44,235 bases of DNA from Hyphomonadaceae bacterium (GTDB lineage: Bacteria > Pseudomonadota > Alphaproteobacteria > Caulobacterales > Aquidulcibacteraceae), in NCBI GenBank assembly GCA_022841905.1, contig JALHQO010000003.1, positions 1 to 44,235 on the forward strand, given 5' to 3'. Of this stretch, positions 1 to 6,728 are shown one piece after another. A model generated the notes under the pieces. It did not search any database, was not told the origin of the DNA, and worked only from the letters and a program-made list of their open reading frames with translations. The translations under genes were made by a program, and so were the position numbers. The stretch's first letter is position 1. Each line of letters opens with the position of its first letter.

Positions 1-79
1 CGCGCGCGAGCCCCGAAGCGGACATGCCGCGCCGCTCGGCCATCGCATCAATCGCCCGCCAGATATGAGAGTGCTGCAT
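1..79 (-). CDS. HTH (S24/XRE-type) repressor, N-terminal fragment
   Basis: The frame starts at the ATG at 79-77 and runs off the left edge, giving 26 residues that begin MQHSHIWRAIDAMAERRG. The pattern IWRAIDxxAxxxGxSxSGLAR is what I know from the N-terminal helix-turn-helix of alphaproteobacterial LexA-like S24 repressors. Such a protein would bind DNA and usually also carry a C-terminal autoprotease domain, which lies outside the window. It points away from pyrD, with the mobile element inserted between them. The family call rests on a short stretch; a plain XRE regulator is the alternative. Confidence 0.55.
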   Translation of the reverse strand, partial: MQHSHIWRAIDAMAERRGMSASGLAR

Positions 80-106
80 GGGCGGCGATGATATCCGGCA
101 ATTCTG

Positions 107-117
107 GATTATCAACC
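107..117. repeat. Left copy of 11-base direct repeat flanking the insertion
   Basis: GATTATCAACC occurs here and again at 2752-2762 in the same orientation, just outside the two terminal inverted repeats. The simplest reading is a target-site duplication. The right copy is one base away from the inverted-repeat end, so the exact border is uncertain by one base. IS1595 elements usually make 8-bp duplications, so 11-12 bp is longer than expected. Confidence 0.6.
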
Positions 118-144
118 TAATTATAGACTTCGCGCCACAAGGCT
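118..144 (+). repeat. Left terminal inverted repeat
   Basis: The sequence begins TAATTATAGACTTCGCGCC. It matches the reverse complement of 2724-2750 at 23 of 27 positions, with mismatches at repeat positions 9, 14, 15 and 25. A perfect 12-bp palindrome, GGCTTTAAAGCC, overlaps its inner end at 141-152. Confidence 0.65.
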
Positions 145-318
145 TTAAAGCCTTGATTTCAAACGTAAATACCTCTGACTAATAACGCAAGCCTCTGGAA
201 AACTTAGAGAAAAATATTCCTAGGCGTTTGTGGTCTCAAACACATTTTTTCCTAGGCCGAACTCGTATTCCTTCCAGCCTAGCCATGTGCGATGAGTTGG
301 ACTCTGCCCGCAAAATTG

Positions 319-990
319 TCATGACGCCTCGTTCGGTGGAGGCGGCGTATCAGCGTTGGCGGGAGGCGCTAGTTGAGGAGTCTGCTGAGGGATTGCCTTG
401 GGCAGACTCGACGTCGGAGCGGTTATTTCGAGAGTTACGCCGTGAGTTTTCCGCGCATCAGGCGTCACCTGTTTCATGTCCATAGTGAAGAGGTGAAGGA
501 AAGCGCCGTGTTCGAAGAGGGTGAGCGAGTGCACCGTTTTCGCCGTAAAAGCGCCCCCCTGCGCCAAGCTAGAGAGATCCTGCATCGAGCGAAGCTCGAT
601 GATGTCAGTCTGCTTGTCGTGCAGGATGAATCGATGCGCGAGATAGTTGCGAACGGTCAGAATCGGACCCTCAAAATGCTTGATGCGCGCCGCAAAGTTC
701 GGACCGATGGTGATGTTGTTGCGCTTAGATATCGTGCGGAGGCGCTCGATCTTCGCTCGCGGCGACATGTTTTTGATGAGATCGCCGAAGGCGGCGAAAT
801 CGTGCGCTCCACTGGCCCAGCAGAGAAGCCTGTCGAAGTGCGACTCCATCCCCCCGAACCACTGAAAAAAGTACCCGATGGTCGCGTAGTGATAGAGGCC
901 ATCGCGCTCCAACAGGAAGCGGCGATGCTCAACAAGATCGTATCCAGGATCATCGACGGCGGGCGGATAGGTGAGGACGTAGTCAGTCAT
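319..990 (-). CDS. HEPN-like protein of unknown function, element cargo
   Basis: This is a 223-residue protein. Residues 30-60 are aromatic-rich and probably helical (YHYATIGYFFQWFGGMESHF). Residues 75-120 are helical and contain R114-N-Y-L-A-H119. That fits the Rx4-6H motif with a polar residue after the arginine, which marks the active site of many HEPN ribonucleases. The last 45 residues are proline-rich and probably disordered. The start codon at 990-988 overlaps that of the plus-strand 47-residue gene, so each leader lies inside the other gene. It sits inside the IS1595-type element. HEPN proteins often act in toxin-antitoxin or abortive-infection systems. That role is inference here: only one motif is visible, and many HEPN-fold proteins are not toxins. 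Confidence 0.7.
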   Translation of the reverse strand: MTDYVLTYPPAVDDPGYDLVEHRRFLLERDGLYHYATIGYFFQWFGGMESHFDRLLCWASGAHDFAAFGDLIKNMSPRAKIERLRTISKRNNITIGPNFAARIKHFEGPILTVRNYLAHRFILHDKQTDIIELRSMQDLSSLAQGGAFTAKTVHSLTLFEHGAFLHLFTMDMKQVTPDARKTHGVTLEITAPTSSLPKAIPQQTPQLAPPANADTPPPPNEAS

Positions 991-1132
991 GTCTAAAACC
1001 CCGAAAAACGATCAATACAGCGAAGAAGAAACGAAGCGGCGCGCCGAAGAAGCGCTACGCGGCGCGTTCAAAACTCCGCCAGTTCACGAAAAGAAAGGCG
1101 CGCGGGAGCCAAAGCCCCCGCGCAAAAAATGA
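989..1132 (+). CDS. Small charged protein of unknown function, element cargo
   Basis: A 47-residue frame starts at ATG 989 and ends at TGA 1130-1132. The sequence has an acidic and basic helix (QYSEEETKRRAEEALRGAF) followed by a proline and lysine-rich tail (TPPVHEKK...PKPPRKK). I recognise the pattern 'SEEETxRRxExALRxxxxTPPxPxxxK' from short unannotated proteins common in Rhizobiales and relatives, often near mobile DNA. GAGG at 973-976 lies 12 bases before the start. The gene is head to head with the HEPN-like gene, start codons interlocking at 988-991. An antitoxin or partner role is possible but unproven. Confidence 0.6.
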   Translation: MSKTPKNDQYSEEETKRRAEEALRGAFKTPPVHEKKGAREPKPPRKK

Positions 1133-1323
1133 CCGTCGGCGCTGTGCTGCACGAGATTGAGAGATGTTTCTCGTCGCTAACTGCGGTCGAGGCCGTCAGC
1201 CTCTCCGACCGTCTACTTGCTGTGATACATGAACAATCGACGTCTGAAGTTGCTCGATCGCTTTCACAATTTCCAACAGCGCAATCGTTTCATTGTACGC
1301 CTTTGGATCTGAGCGCGGACTGA
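1129..1323 (+). CDS. Possible small coupled ORF, unknown function
   Basis: A 64-residue frame starts at ATG 1129, overlapping the TGA of the preceding 47-residue gene (ATGA), the usual arrangement for translational coupling. The first half (HEIERCFSSLTAVEAVSLSDRLLAVI) looks like amphipathic helix. The second half overlaps a minus-strand frame (1196-1375) that looks at least as coding. I do not recognise it. Either frame or both could be real. Confidence 0.35.
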   Translation: MTVGAVLHEIERCFSSLTAVEAVSLSDRLLAVIHEQSTSEVARSLSQFPTAQSFHCTPLDLSAD

Positions 1324-1375
1324 CGAAGCGTTCCAAGTTTTCCTTCAGTGCTTTATTCGCAAGATATAGCGACAT
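1196..1375 (-). CDS. Possible small helical protein, unknown function
   Basis: A 59-residue frame starts at ATG 1375-1373 with a purine-rich GAGGA ribosome-binding site nine or so bases upstream. The product (MSLYLANKALKENLERFV...ETIALLEIVKAIEQLQTSIV) looks like two helices with coiled-coil spacing. It converges with and overlaps the 64-residue plus-strand frame. No family recognised; it would be a further cargo frame of the element. Confidence 0.45.
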   Translation of the reverse strand: MSLYLANKALKENLERFVSPRSDPKAYNETIALLEIVKAIEQLQTSIVHVSQQVDGRRG

Positions 1376-1491
1376 TAGGTGTCCTCGTTCTCCAACTGGA
1401 CTCCTTGACTGTGAGGCGCGGCGCAGCGGATAAATCCGAGTCAGTGACCGGCGGGATTGAGGCGAGTCCAAAGCTCCTCAGTCCGTCGAAA

Positions 1492-1525
1492 CGGGGCGGC
1501 CTTTCCTGGAAGTCGGGCCGCCCCG
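1492..1525 (-). terminator. GC-rich hairpin downstream of the transposase
   Basis: CGGGGCGGCC (1492-1501) pairs perfectly with GGCCGCCCCG (1516-1525) around a 14-base loop. On the minus strand the stem is followed by GTTTCG, a weak T-rich stretch. Its position downstream of the transposase frame fits transcription termination, though other structural roles within the element are possible. Confidence 0.4.
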
Positions 1526-1614
1526 AATCGCTCACTTTCCATTTTGCCTTTCGGATAAATGTGGAGTCGAGTCCCGGTTGTATTCGCAGCCGACTCGATC
1601 CGCTCGCGCAACAA

Positions 1615-1785
1615 TCAGCGTTCGTCCTCGAACAAATCGCCGGTCGCTGAGGGATCAGTCGCGTCTTTCAGCAGGCGCGCTTTGCGGCGCAACGCACGCA
1701 GCGCGACGCGCTTAGCCTTAGCCGCACGCTTCAAGCGCGCGACTAGGTAATCATGGGGCGGCTGTCCCGTCAGTCCGCCGATAGG
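1615..1785 (-). other. Lys/Arg-rich frame after the transposase
   Basis: This open frame overlaps the last 35 bases of the transposase gene in another frame and stops at TGA 1617-1615. From a possible TTG at 1734 it would give 39 residues: a basic helix (LKRAAKAKRVALRALRRKAR) and an acidic tail ending GDLFEDER. The composition looks protein-like. There is no ATG start and no clear ribosome-binding site. It could be a small cargo gene, a frameshifted extension of the transposase, or decayed sequence. Confidence 0.25.
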
Positions 1786-2704
1786 TCAGGCGCTTGCCTT
1801 CCGCGCCTTCGATGGCGAGTTGAGCGCGCTGCGTATCGGTGAAGCCCAGCTTGGTGCGGGTGTTGAAGCGAAACTCGAACTCGCTGACGTAGCGGTGCAA
1901 GTGCTTTTCGTCGCAGTGCTGATAGACGCCCGACATGCCCTTTTTGAACACGCCGAAGAAGCCTTCGGCGCTGTTGTTGTGAACGTCGCCGCGAACGTAC
2001 TCGCCAGCGGTGTGCTTGACGGTTTCGTGCGCGGCAAAGGTTTTGCCGATGCGCGTGTACAGCGAGCTTTCGTCAGTGTGCAGGCGCGATGCTGGGTCAA
2101 CATTCGCAGTGACGATCTTTTCGACGGTGATGCGATCGGCTTCGGCAACGTGGAAAACGCGCGCTTGGCCACCACGCTCAACGAGCGCCACGATAGGACG
2201 CTTGTTGGCAGGGCCGTGGCCCTTCTTGGACTTGTGAAGTTGGCCGGTCGTGCGCGTGCGCGGCTCCGGGTTGGAGACTTTGCCGTAATAGGTTTCGTCG
2301 GCCTCCACGACCTGACCGGCGCCGCCCATCGGGCCGACAAGGCCGCCATTCGCCATCGCAAGGCGAATGCGGTGGCAGAGAAACCAAGCGGTCTTGTACG
2401 TCACGTCCAACGTGCGGTGCAGCTGGTGAGCGCTCATGCCCTTCTTCGATGAAGCCATGAGATAGAACGCCATCACCCAGACATTGAGCTTGATGTGCGT
2501 CGCTTCCATCACCGTGCCGGTGGTGGTGGTGAAGTCCTTGCGGCACTCTTTCGCGCCGCAGCGATAACGGCCTTCGCGCTTGGTCGCGTACTCGGCGCCA
2601 ACGACGCCGCAATGCGGGCAGACGCGACCATCCGGCCAGCGCAGCGCCTCGATGTACTTGCGGGCTTCGGTTTCGCTCTGGAATTGGGGGGCGTCGAATT
2701 TCAT
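1751..2704 (-). CDS. IS1595-family transposase
   Basis: This 317-residue protein catalyses cut or copy-and-insert transposition of the element. An N-terminal zinc ribbon (CPHCGVVGAEY...YRCGAKECRKDFT, about residues 30-60) matches the IS1595/ISXO2 group. The motif MASSKKGMSAHQLHRTL with KTAWFLCHRIR follows. The DDE/DDN catalytic core has VEADETYYG, HTDESSLY and HNNSAEGFFGVFKKGM. The end GKRLTYRR is also typical, so the protein appears full length and intact. It starts at ATG 2704, about 47 bases inside the right inverted repeat end, with its likely promoter inside that repeat. Confidence 0.93.
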   Translation of the reverse strand: MKFDAPQFQSETEARKYIEALRWPDGRVCPHCGVVGAEYATKREGRYRCGAKECRKDFTTTTGTVMEATHIKLNVWVMAFYLMASSKKGMSAHQLHRTLDVTYKTAWFLCHRIRLAMANGGLVGPMGGAGQVVEADETYYGKVSNPEPRTRTTGQLHKSKKGHGPANKRPIVALVERGGQARVFHVAEADRITVEKIVTANVDPASRLHTDESSLYTRIGKTFAAHETVKHTAGEYVRGDVHNNSAEGFFGVFKKGMSGVYQHCDEKHLHRYVSEFEFRFNTRTKLGFTDTQRAQLAIEGAEGKRLTYRRTDGTAAP

Positions 2705-2710
2705 GAGCCA

Positions 2711-2739
2711 AATCTAGCTATTCAGGCTTGTGGCGTCAA
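2711..2739 (-). promoter_or_regulatory. Predicted transposase promoter in the right repeat
   Basis: On the minus strand, TTGACG (2739-2734) and TAGATT (2716-2711) are separated by 17 bases, just upstream of the transposase ATG at 2704. This fits a sigma-70 type promoter overlapping the terminal inverted repeat, so transposase binding to the end could repress it. The left repeat lacks the TTGAC element. Confidence 0.4.
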
Positions 2740-2750
2740 GTATATAATTA
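2724..2750 (-). repeat. Right terminal inverted repeat
   Basis: Read on the minus strand it begins TAATTATATACTTGACGCC and matches 118-144 at 23 of 27 positions. The inner part holds the -35 hexamer of the predicted transposase promoter. Confidence 0.65.
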
Positions 2751-2751
2751 T

Positions 2752-2762
2752 GATTATCAACC
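2752..2762. repeat. Right copy of 11-base direct repeat
   Basis: GATTATCAACC, the same as 107-117. With the following TA the identity reaches 13 bases, but those two bases coincide with the start of the left inverted repeat. Likely target-site duplication. Confidence 0.6.
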
Positions 2763-2894
2763 TAGTAATAGGAATAAAATCCAAGCGGTTAGCCGCGCTA
2801 CACGCTGCGGTAGAGAATGCGTGCGCCTCAAAAGTCTTGCTATGCGCCGCCGCGTGAATCGGCCACGCAACAGATCGTGAGCGGCTTTCACGAC

Positions 2895-3941
2895 ATGTCC
2901 ACGCGCGCGCTGCGCCTGATCGATCCGGAGACGGCGCACCACGCTGCGCTTCTGGGTCTTCGTTCGGGCCTGGGTCCGCGCGCGCGCGCCGACCGCTATC
3001 CGCGTTTGCGCACGACGCTGGCCGGCCTTGATCTGCCCAATCCGATCGGCATGGCGGCGGGCTTCGATAAAAACTGCGAAGCGCCGGACGCATTGCTGGC
3101 GTCGGGGTTTGGCTTTGTCGAATGCGGCACGGTCACGCCGCGCGCGCAGGAAGGCAATCCGCGGCCGCGCATCTTTCGGCTGAGCGAAGATCGCGCCGTG
3201 ATCAACCGGCTCGGCTTTAACAATAAGGGCCTTGACGAGTTCGCCGATCGCTTGAGCGCGCGCGCAGGCAGGGGCGGCATTGTCGGCGCCAATGTCGGCG
3301 CCAACAAGGATAGCGCCGATCGCGCCGCCGATTATGTGCTGGGCATGGGCAAAGTGTGGGGCCACGCCGCTTACGTCACCGCCAATATCTCATCGCCGAA
3401 CACGCCGGGTCTGCGCGGGCTGCAAGAACGCGGCGCGTTGGAAGAATTGCTCGGCCGCATGCGCGAAGCGCGCGTCGCGCTGGAAGCCGCGCATGGGCGC
3501 CGGCCGCTCTTCTTGAAGGTGGCGCCCGATCTCGACGAGAGCGCCATCGACGATATTGGTGATCTCGCGCTGCAGTTTGGGCTCGATGCGCTGATCGTTT
3601 CAAACACCACGATCCAACGCCCGCCGCATCTGACATCGGACAATCGCGAAGAAACCGGCGGGCTCTCTGGACAACCGCTGTTTCAGATTTCGACGCATGC
3701 GCTCAGGCTGTTTACGCAAAAGCTCGCGGGCCGTTTGCCGCTGATTGGCGTCGGCGGCGTCGAGAGCGGTGCGACGGCTTTGGCCAAGCTCAGAGCCGGG
3801 GCGAGCGCGGTGCAGCTCTATTCGGCGCTGGTCTATCAAGGGCCGGGCTTGGTGGCGCGCATGCTCGACGAACTCGACGGCTTGCTAGCCGCCGAGGGCG
3901 TCGATTCCGTATCCGAGATTGTAGGCGTCGAAGCGCGTTAG
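2895..3941 (+). CDS. pyrD: Dihydroorotate dehydrogenase (quinone), class 2
   Basis: This flavoprotein oxidises dihydroorotate to orotate in pyrimidine synthesis and passes electrons to membrane quinone. Visible class 2 marks are MAAGFDKNCEAP, RLGFNNKG, NISSPNTPGLRGLQ (with the catalytic serine), the substrate-contacting NTTI, GLSGQPL and the phosphate-binding GVGGVESG. From ATG 2895 the protein is 348 residues, the usual size, beginning MSTRALRLIDPETAH as homologues do. The frame is open further upstream, and a GTG at 2877 is the main alternative start. The mobile element ends 145 bases upstream and may have changed its promoter. It converges on mlaC, the stop codons overlapping in TTAG. Confidence 0.95.
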   Translation: MSTRALRLIDPETAHHAALLGLRSGLGPRARADRYPRLRTTLAGLDLPNPIGMAAGFDKNCEAPDALLASGFGFVECGTVTPRAQEGNPRPRIFRLSEDRAVINRLGFNNKGLDEFADRLSARAGRGGIVGANVGANKDSADRAADYVLGMGKVWGHAAYVTANISSPNTPGLRGLQERGALEELLGRMREARVALEAAHGRRPLFLKVAPDLDESAIDDIGDLALQFGLDALIVSNTTIQRPPHLTSDNREETGGLSGQPLFQISTHALRLFTQKLAGRLPLIGVGGVESGATALAKLRAGASAVQLYSALVYQGPGLVARMLDELDGLLAAEGVDSVSEIVGVEAR

Positions 3942-4609
3942 CTGCGCGCCATGATGCGCTGGCGCATCGAGGCGGTGACGGTGCGGATTTCCGTCATCAG
4001 CGCACGGATGTTGCCGTTATTGGCGTCGAGCTGCGCCAGGAAATCGCGCTGTTGTTGTTGCGCCAACCAGATCTGGTTGCCGTCCATCAGCAGCGACACG
4101 TCCACGACCTTCCAGGCATTGCCGGAACGCAGCAAACGCCATTGCACCGTCATCGGGCGACCGCCCGCGGTGCGTGGTTGAATCTCAGTATCGACGATCA
4201 CGTCGCGGCCGGCGACGCGCTCGGTTGAACCGGTCACGCGGATGGCGCTGCCGCTGAAGCGTTCGAGGCGATCTTCGTAAACGGCGATGGCGTATTCCTG
4301 GAACGTGCGCGTCCATTCGGTGCGCAGCGCGGTGTCGGCGCGCAGCTGGCCGCTATAGCGGCCGAGCACGAAGTTGGCGATGCGCGGCATGTCAGCGAAT
4401 TGCTGCATCAGACGATCGAAGGTCTGGCGGCGCTGCGCCGCCGAGATCGAGCGATCGCCCAAAGTGCGCAGAGCGGAGGAGGCGTTTTCCTGCACGTAAC
4501 GCTCAGCCTCGGCGTTGCGTGCAGCGTACGCGGCGGGCGCGCCGGCCACGAGCCCCACGCCCACCAAGCCGGCTAAGAAAGCGGCGCGGGAAATGGAACG
4601 AGCAGGCAC
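3938..4609 (-). CDS. mlaC: MlaC-like periplasmic phospholipid carrier
   Basis: MlaC-family (Ttg2D) proteins shuttle phospholipids between outer-membrane MlaA and the inner-membrane MlaFEDB complex. The 223-residue product has a signal peptide ending APAAYAA and a body with the family's QTFDRLMQQFADMPRIANFVLGRYSG and VQWRLLRSGNAWKVVDV segments. I chose GTG 4609 because AGGAG lies seven bases upstream. A start at 4651 would add 14 residues that do not look like a signal peptide. The gene follows mlaA on the same strand with an 89-base gap. No MlaFEDB genes are in the window. Confidence 0.85.
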   Translation of the reverse strand: MPARSISRAAFLAGLVGVGLVAGAPAAYAARNAEAERYVQENASSALRTLGDRSISAAQRRQTFDRLMQQFADMPRIANFVLGRYSGQLRADTALRTEWTRTFQEYAIAVYEDRLERFSGSAIRVTGSTERVAGRDVIVDTEIQPRTAGGRPMTVQWRLLRSGNAWKVVDVSLLMDGNQIWLAQQQQRDFLAQLDANNGNIRALMTEIRTVTASMRQRIMARS

Positions 4610-4698
4610 GTGAAGTCTCCTAGCAGTTGAACCGTGTACATGGGCGCACAAATGGGTTGCGCCAAGGTTACGGCGTGCGAGCGGGGATGGATCGAAAT

Positions 4699-5517
4699 CT
4701 AGTGTTGCGGATTTTCCCCACCGGCGCTTCCCTCGAGCGCTGGTTCATCATCAATGTCCTCGAAGTCCGGCAAATCTTGGACATCGGCGGGACCGTTTTG
4801 GATCGCGCTTTCACGCAGCAACCCATACGAGGTTCTGATCGTCACATACGGATCGAGTGAATCGCGGCGAATATCATCGACAGTTTCAAGCACTTGCTCG
4901 CGCGCCGACAAGGCGGTGAAGACGGTGCGTGCGATGCGAACGTCGTCAACTTCATCGCCGTCTATCCAGTTGAGCGGATCAAAAGCGGCGTCAACGACTC
5001 TGCCGAATGTGTCGCGAACCGTGCTCGGACCCATGAGCGGGATGAAAATGTAAGGCCCGCTATCGACGCCCCATACCGCAAGCGTCTGGCCAAAATCTTC
5101 GTCGTGGCGTTCAAGTCCCATTGGCGTCGCTGGATCGAAGACGCCGACAACGCCGACAGTTGAATTGATCACGAAGCGGCCAGCGGTAGTGCCGGCGCGA
5201 TTGAATTCGCCTTGCAGCACATCGTTGGCGAAGATCACAGGCCCGCGCAGATTGCGCAGCACGTTGCGTACGCCTTGACGGAAAACGCCCGGCGTCACCG
5301 CGCGATAACCGCGCGCGATCGGCTCGACGACGGCTTCGTCGACGCCCTCATGCACCGCAAACAAGTTGCGGTTGAAGCCTTCCCACGGATCGCTTTGCTC
5401 GGTCGCAGCGGCCGGCGCAGGCTCCTGGGCTGACGCAATCGCAGGCTCTTGGGCTGACGCCAGCGCGGGCGTGGCCAAGCACGCCGCAAAGCTCAAAACT
5501 GAAACTAGTCCCCGCAT
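4699..5517 (-). CDS. mlaA: MlaA (VacJ) outer-membrane lipid asymmetry protein
   Basis: MlaA sits in the outer membrane and removes misplaced surface phospholipids, handing them to MlaC. Family motifs include DPWEGFNRNLFAVHEGVD, NVLRNLRGPVIFANDVLQGEF, GRFVINSTVGVVGVFDPA, HDEDFGQTLAVWGVDSGPYIFIPLMGPSTVRDTFG and DPYVTIR, spread over 272 residues. The N-terminus is odd. SFAAC could be a weak lipobox (Phe at -3), while ALASA-Q looks like an ordinary signal peptidase I site. The start of the mature part carries a short duplication (ASAQEPA twice). The tail after about residue 245 is acidic. Confidence 0.93.
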   Translation of the reverse strand: MRGLVSVLSFAACLATPALASAQEPAIASAQEPAPAAATEQSDPWEGFNRNLFAVHEGVDEAVVEPIARGYRAVTPGVFRQGVRNVLRNLRGPVIFANDVLQGEFNRAGTTAGRFVINSTVGVVGVFDPATPMGLERHDEDFGQTLAVWGVDSGPYIFIPLMGPSTVRDTFGRVVDAAFDPLNWIDGDEVDDVRIARTVFTALSAREQVLETVDDIRRDSLDPYVTIRTSYGLLRESAIQNGPADVQDLPDFEDIDDEPALEGSAGGENPQH

Positions 5518-5740
5518 GAAGCACCCCGTCCGCCCTGAAATAATGGCCTGATACGGTTAAACAAAGTTACCGCCGGACTGTGCAAACCCGAGGCAGGCGG
5601 ATGAGGCGTCGAGTGCGTGTCGCTATGTGCAGGAAAAATATCAGTATATCAGCGCGCGGTGCGTGAACGACACAGTCGTGGCGGATTTGTCCACATGCCC
5701 TCTGGCGGGGCGGTCTTGCCGCCAGCGGCGCGTCATGGTC

Positions 5741-5760
5741 ATATAAAGATATGTTTATAT
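5741..5760. promoter_or_regulatory. Palindromic operator over the regulator start codon
   Basis: ATATAAAGATATGTTTATAT is a palindrome at 18 of 20 positions, with perfect arms ATATAAA and TTTATAT. It contains the ATG at 5751. Position and symmetry suit autorepression by the ArsR-type protein encoded just downstream, and with it control of metF and metH. AT-rich palindromes with ATATAAA/TTTATAT-type arms are what I would expect of a SahR-like site; the match is inference. Confidence 0.6.
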
Positions 5761-6728
5761 CTCCAATCCAGCCGGTCGCGGAGCGGCGCGACGCCAGCCG
5801 CGTGGTGCTGGCGCTGAAGGCGGCGGGCGAGCAGACGCGGCTGCGTGCGCTGGCGCTGCTGACCGAGGGCGAACTCGCTGTGGGCGAACTGGCGCAGGCG
5901 CTCGATCAGAGCCAGCCGCGCGTCAGTCGGCACTTGAAGTTGCTCACGGAAGCGGGCCTGGTCGAGCGCGCGCCGGAAGGGGCGTGGGTGTTTTATCGTT
6001 TGCCGCGCGCCGCGACGACGGAGCGTCAATTCGCCGACGCCGCACTTGCAATGCTAGATCCCGGCGATCCGGTGTTGGCGCGCGACGCTGAACGCCTCGG
6101 CGCTATCCGCGCCTCGCGCGACGAAGCGGCGGCCGAATATTTCGAACGCAACGCCGCCGATTGGGATCGGGTGCGCGCGCTGCATTTGCCGGAAGCGGAT
6201 ATCGAAAGCGCTATCCTTGCAGCTGCTGGCGCTGGGCTGTTTGATCTCATGGTCGATGTCGGCGTTGGGCAAGGGCGGATGATTCAGTTGTTCGCCGATC
6301 GCGTGCGCCGCGCTGAAGGCTTCGATACATCGCGCCAGATGCTGGCGATTGCGCGGGCTTCGCTGGATGATCTGAAAGCCAAGGCTGCGTTGCGGTTTGG
6401 CGATGCCTATGCGCCGCCGATCGAAGCGGGCGCGGCTGATTTGGTGACCATCCACCAAGTGTTGCACTTCCTTGCCGATCCCGGCCGCGCCATTAAAGAA
6501 GCGGCGCGGTTGCTGAAGCCGGGCGGGCGCTTGCTCATCGTCGATTTCGCGCCGCACGATTTGGAGTTTTTGCGCGAAGAGCATGCGCACCGGCGCCTGG
6601 GCTTTGCCGATCGCGAGATTGCCGAATGGTGCGAAGCGTCTGCCGTTCGCAAGCCGAAAGCCACAACGCTCGCGCCCAAGCGCAAAGACGCGCTCACCGT
6701 GAAAATCTGGGCTGGAGAAAAGCTGTGA
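5751..6728 (+). CDS. ArsR-family regulator with methyltransferase domain, SahR-like
   Basis: The 325-residue protein joins a winged-helix ArsR domain (about 18-90; LALKAAGEQTRLRALALL, QSQPRVSRHLKLLTEAGLVERAPEGAWVFYRL) to a class I SAM-methyltransferase fold (about 130-290; DVGVGQGRM, DLVTIHQVLHFLADP, LLKPGGRLLIVDF). This is the build of SahR, a proteobacterial repressor of methionine-cycle genes that is released by S-adenosylhomocysteine. It heads an overlapping metF-metH operon, exactly the expected targets. The start is uncertain: ATG 5751 lies inside the operator and has no good ribosome-binding site, and GTG at 5799 or 5802 would leave the palindrome in the leader. An ordinary methyltransferase fusion cannot be excluded. 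Confidence 0.85.
   Translation: MFISPIQPVAERRDASRVVLALKAAGEQTRLRALALLTEGELAVGELAQALDQSQPRVSRHLKLLTEAGLVERAPEGAWVFYRLPRAATTERQFADAALAMLDPGDPVLARDAERLGAIRASRDEAAAEYFERNAADWDRVRALHLPEADIESAILAAAGAGLFDLMVDVGVGQGRMIQLFADRVRRAEGFDTSRQMLAIARASLDDLKAKAALRFGDAYAPPIEAGAADLVTIHQVLHFLADPGRAIKEAARLLKPGGRLLIVDFAPHDLEFLREEHAHRRLGFADREIAEWCEASAVRKPKATTLAPKRKDALTVKIWAGEKL

Larger units (their letters stand above)
118..2750. mobile_element. IS1595-family element with cargo genes
   Basis: The element is bounded by imperfect inverted repeats (118-144 and 2724-2750, 23 of 27 bases identical) and flanked by an 11-base direct repeat. It holds an IS1595/ISXO2-like transposase at its right end. About 1.6 kb of further sequence carries a 223-residue HEPN-like protein, a 47-residue charged protein and two or three small frames. 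Parts of it, notably about 100-260, are visibly richer in A and T than the surrounding core genes. IS1595-family elements are known to carry passenger genes. The insertion separates a repressor gene from pyrD. The borders are inferred from repeats only; an empty-site comparison would settle them. Confidence 0.65.

Noticed and set aside
228-485. An 85-codon plus-strand frame near the left end of the element
   Set aside because: Its second half is antisense to the low-complexity tail of the HEPN-like gene and it lacks a convincing start signal.
373-996. A plus-strand frame opposite the HEPN-like gene
   Set aside because: The minus-strand product has coherent helices and the Rx4H motif. The plus-strand product is charged and irregular, and looks like a shadow.
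1559-1600. T-arm-like GAGTCCCGGTTG suggesting a tRNA remnant at an insertion site
   Set aside because: No acceptor or anticodon stem could be paired around it.
5518-5750. Cobalamin riboswitch or other leader RNA before the metF-metH operon
   Set aside because: Only a short hairpin (CTGGCGG 5702-5708 with CCGCCAG 5719-5725) and the palindrome at 5741-5760 are visible. No B12-box-like sequence was seen, and the palindrome explains regulation better.
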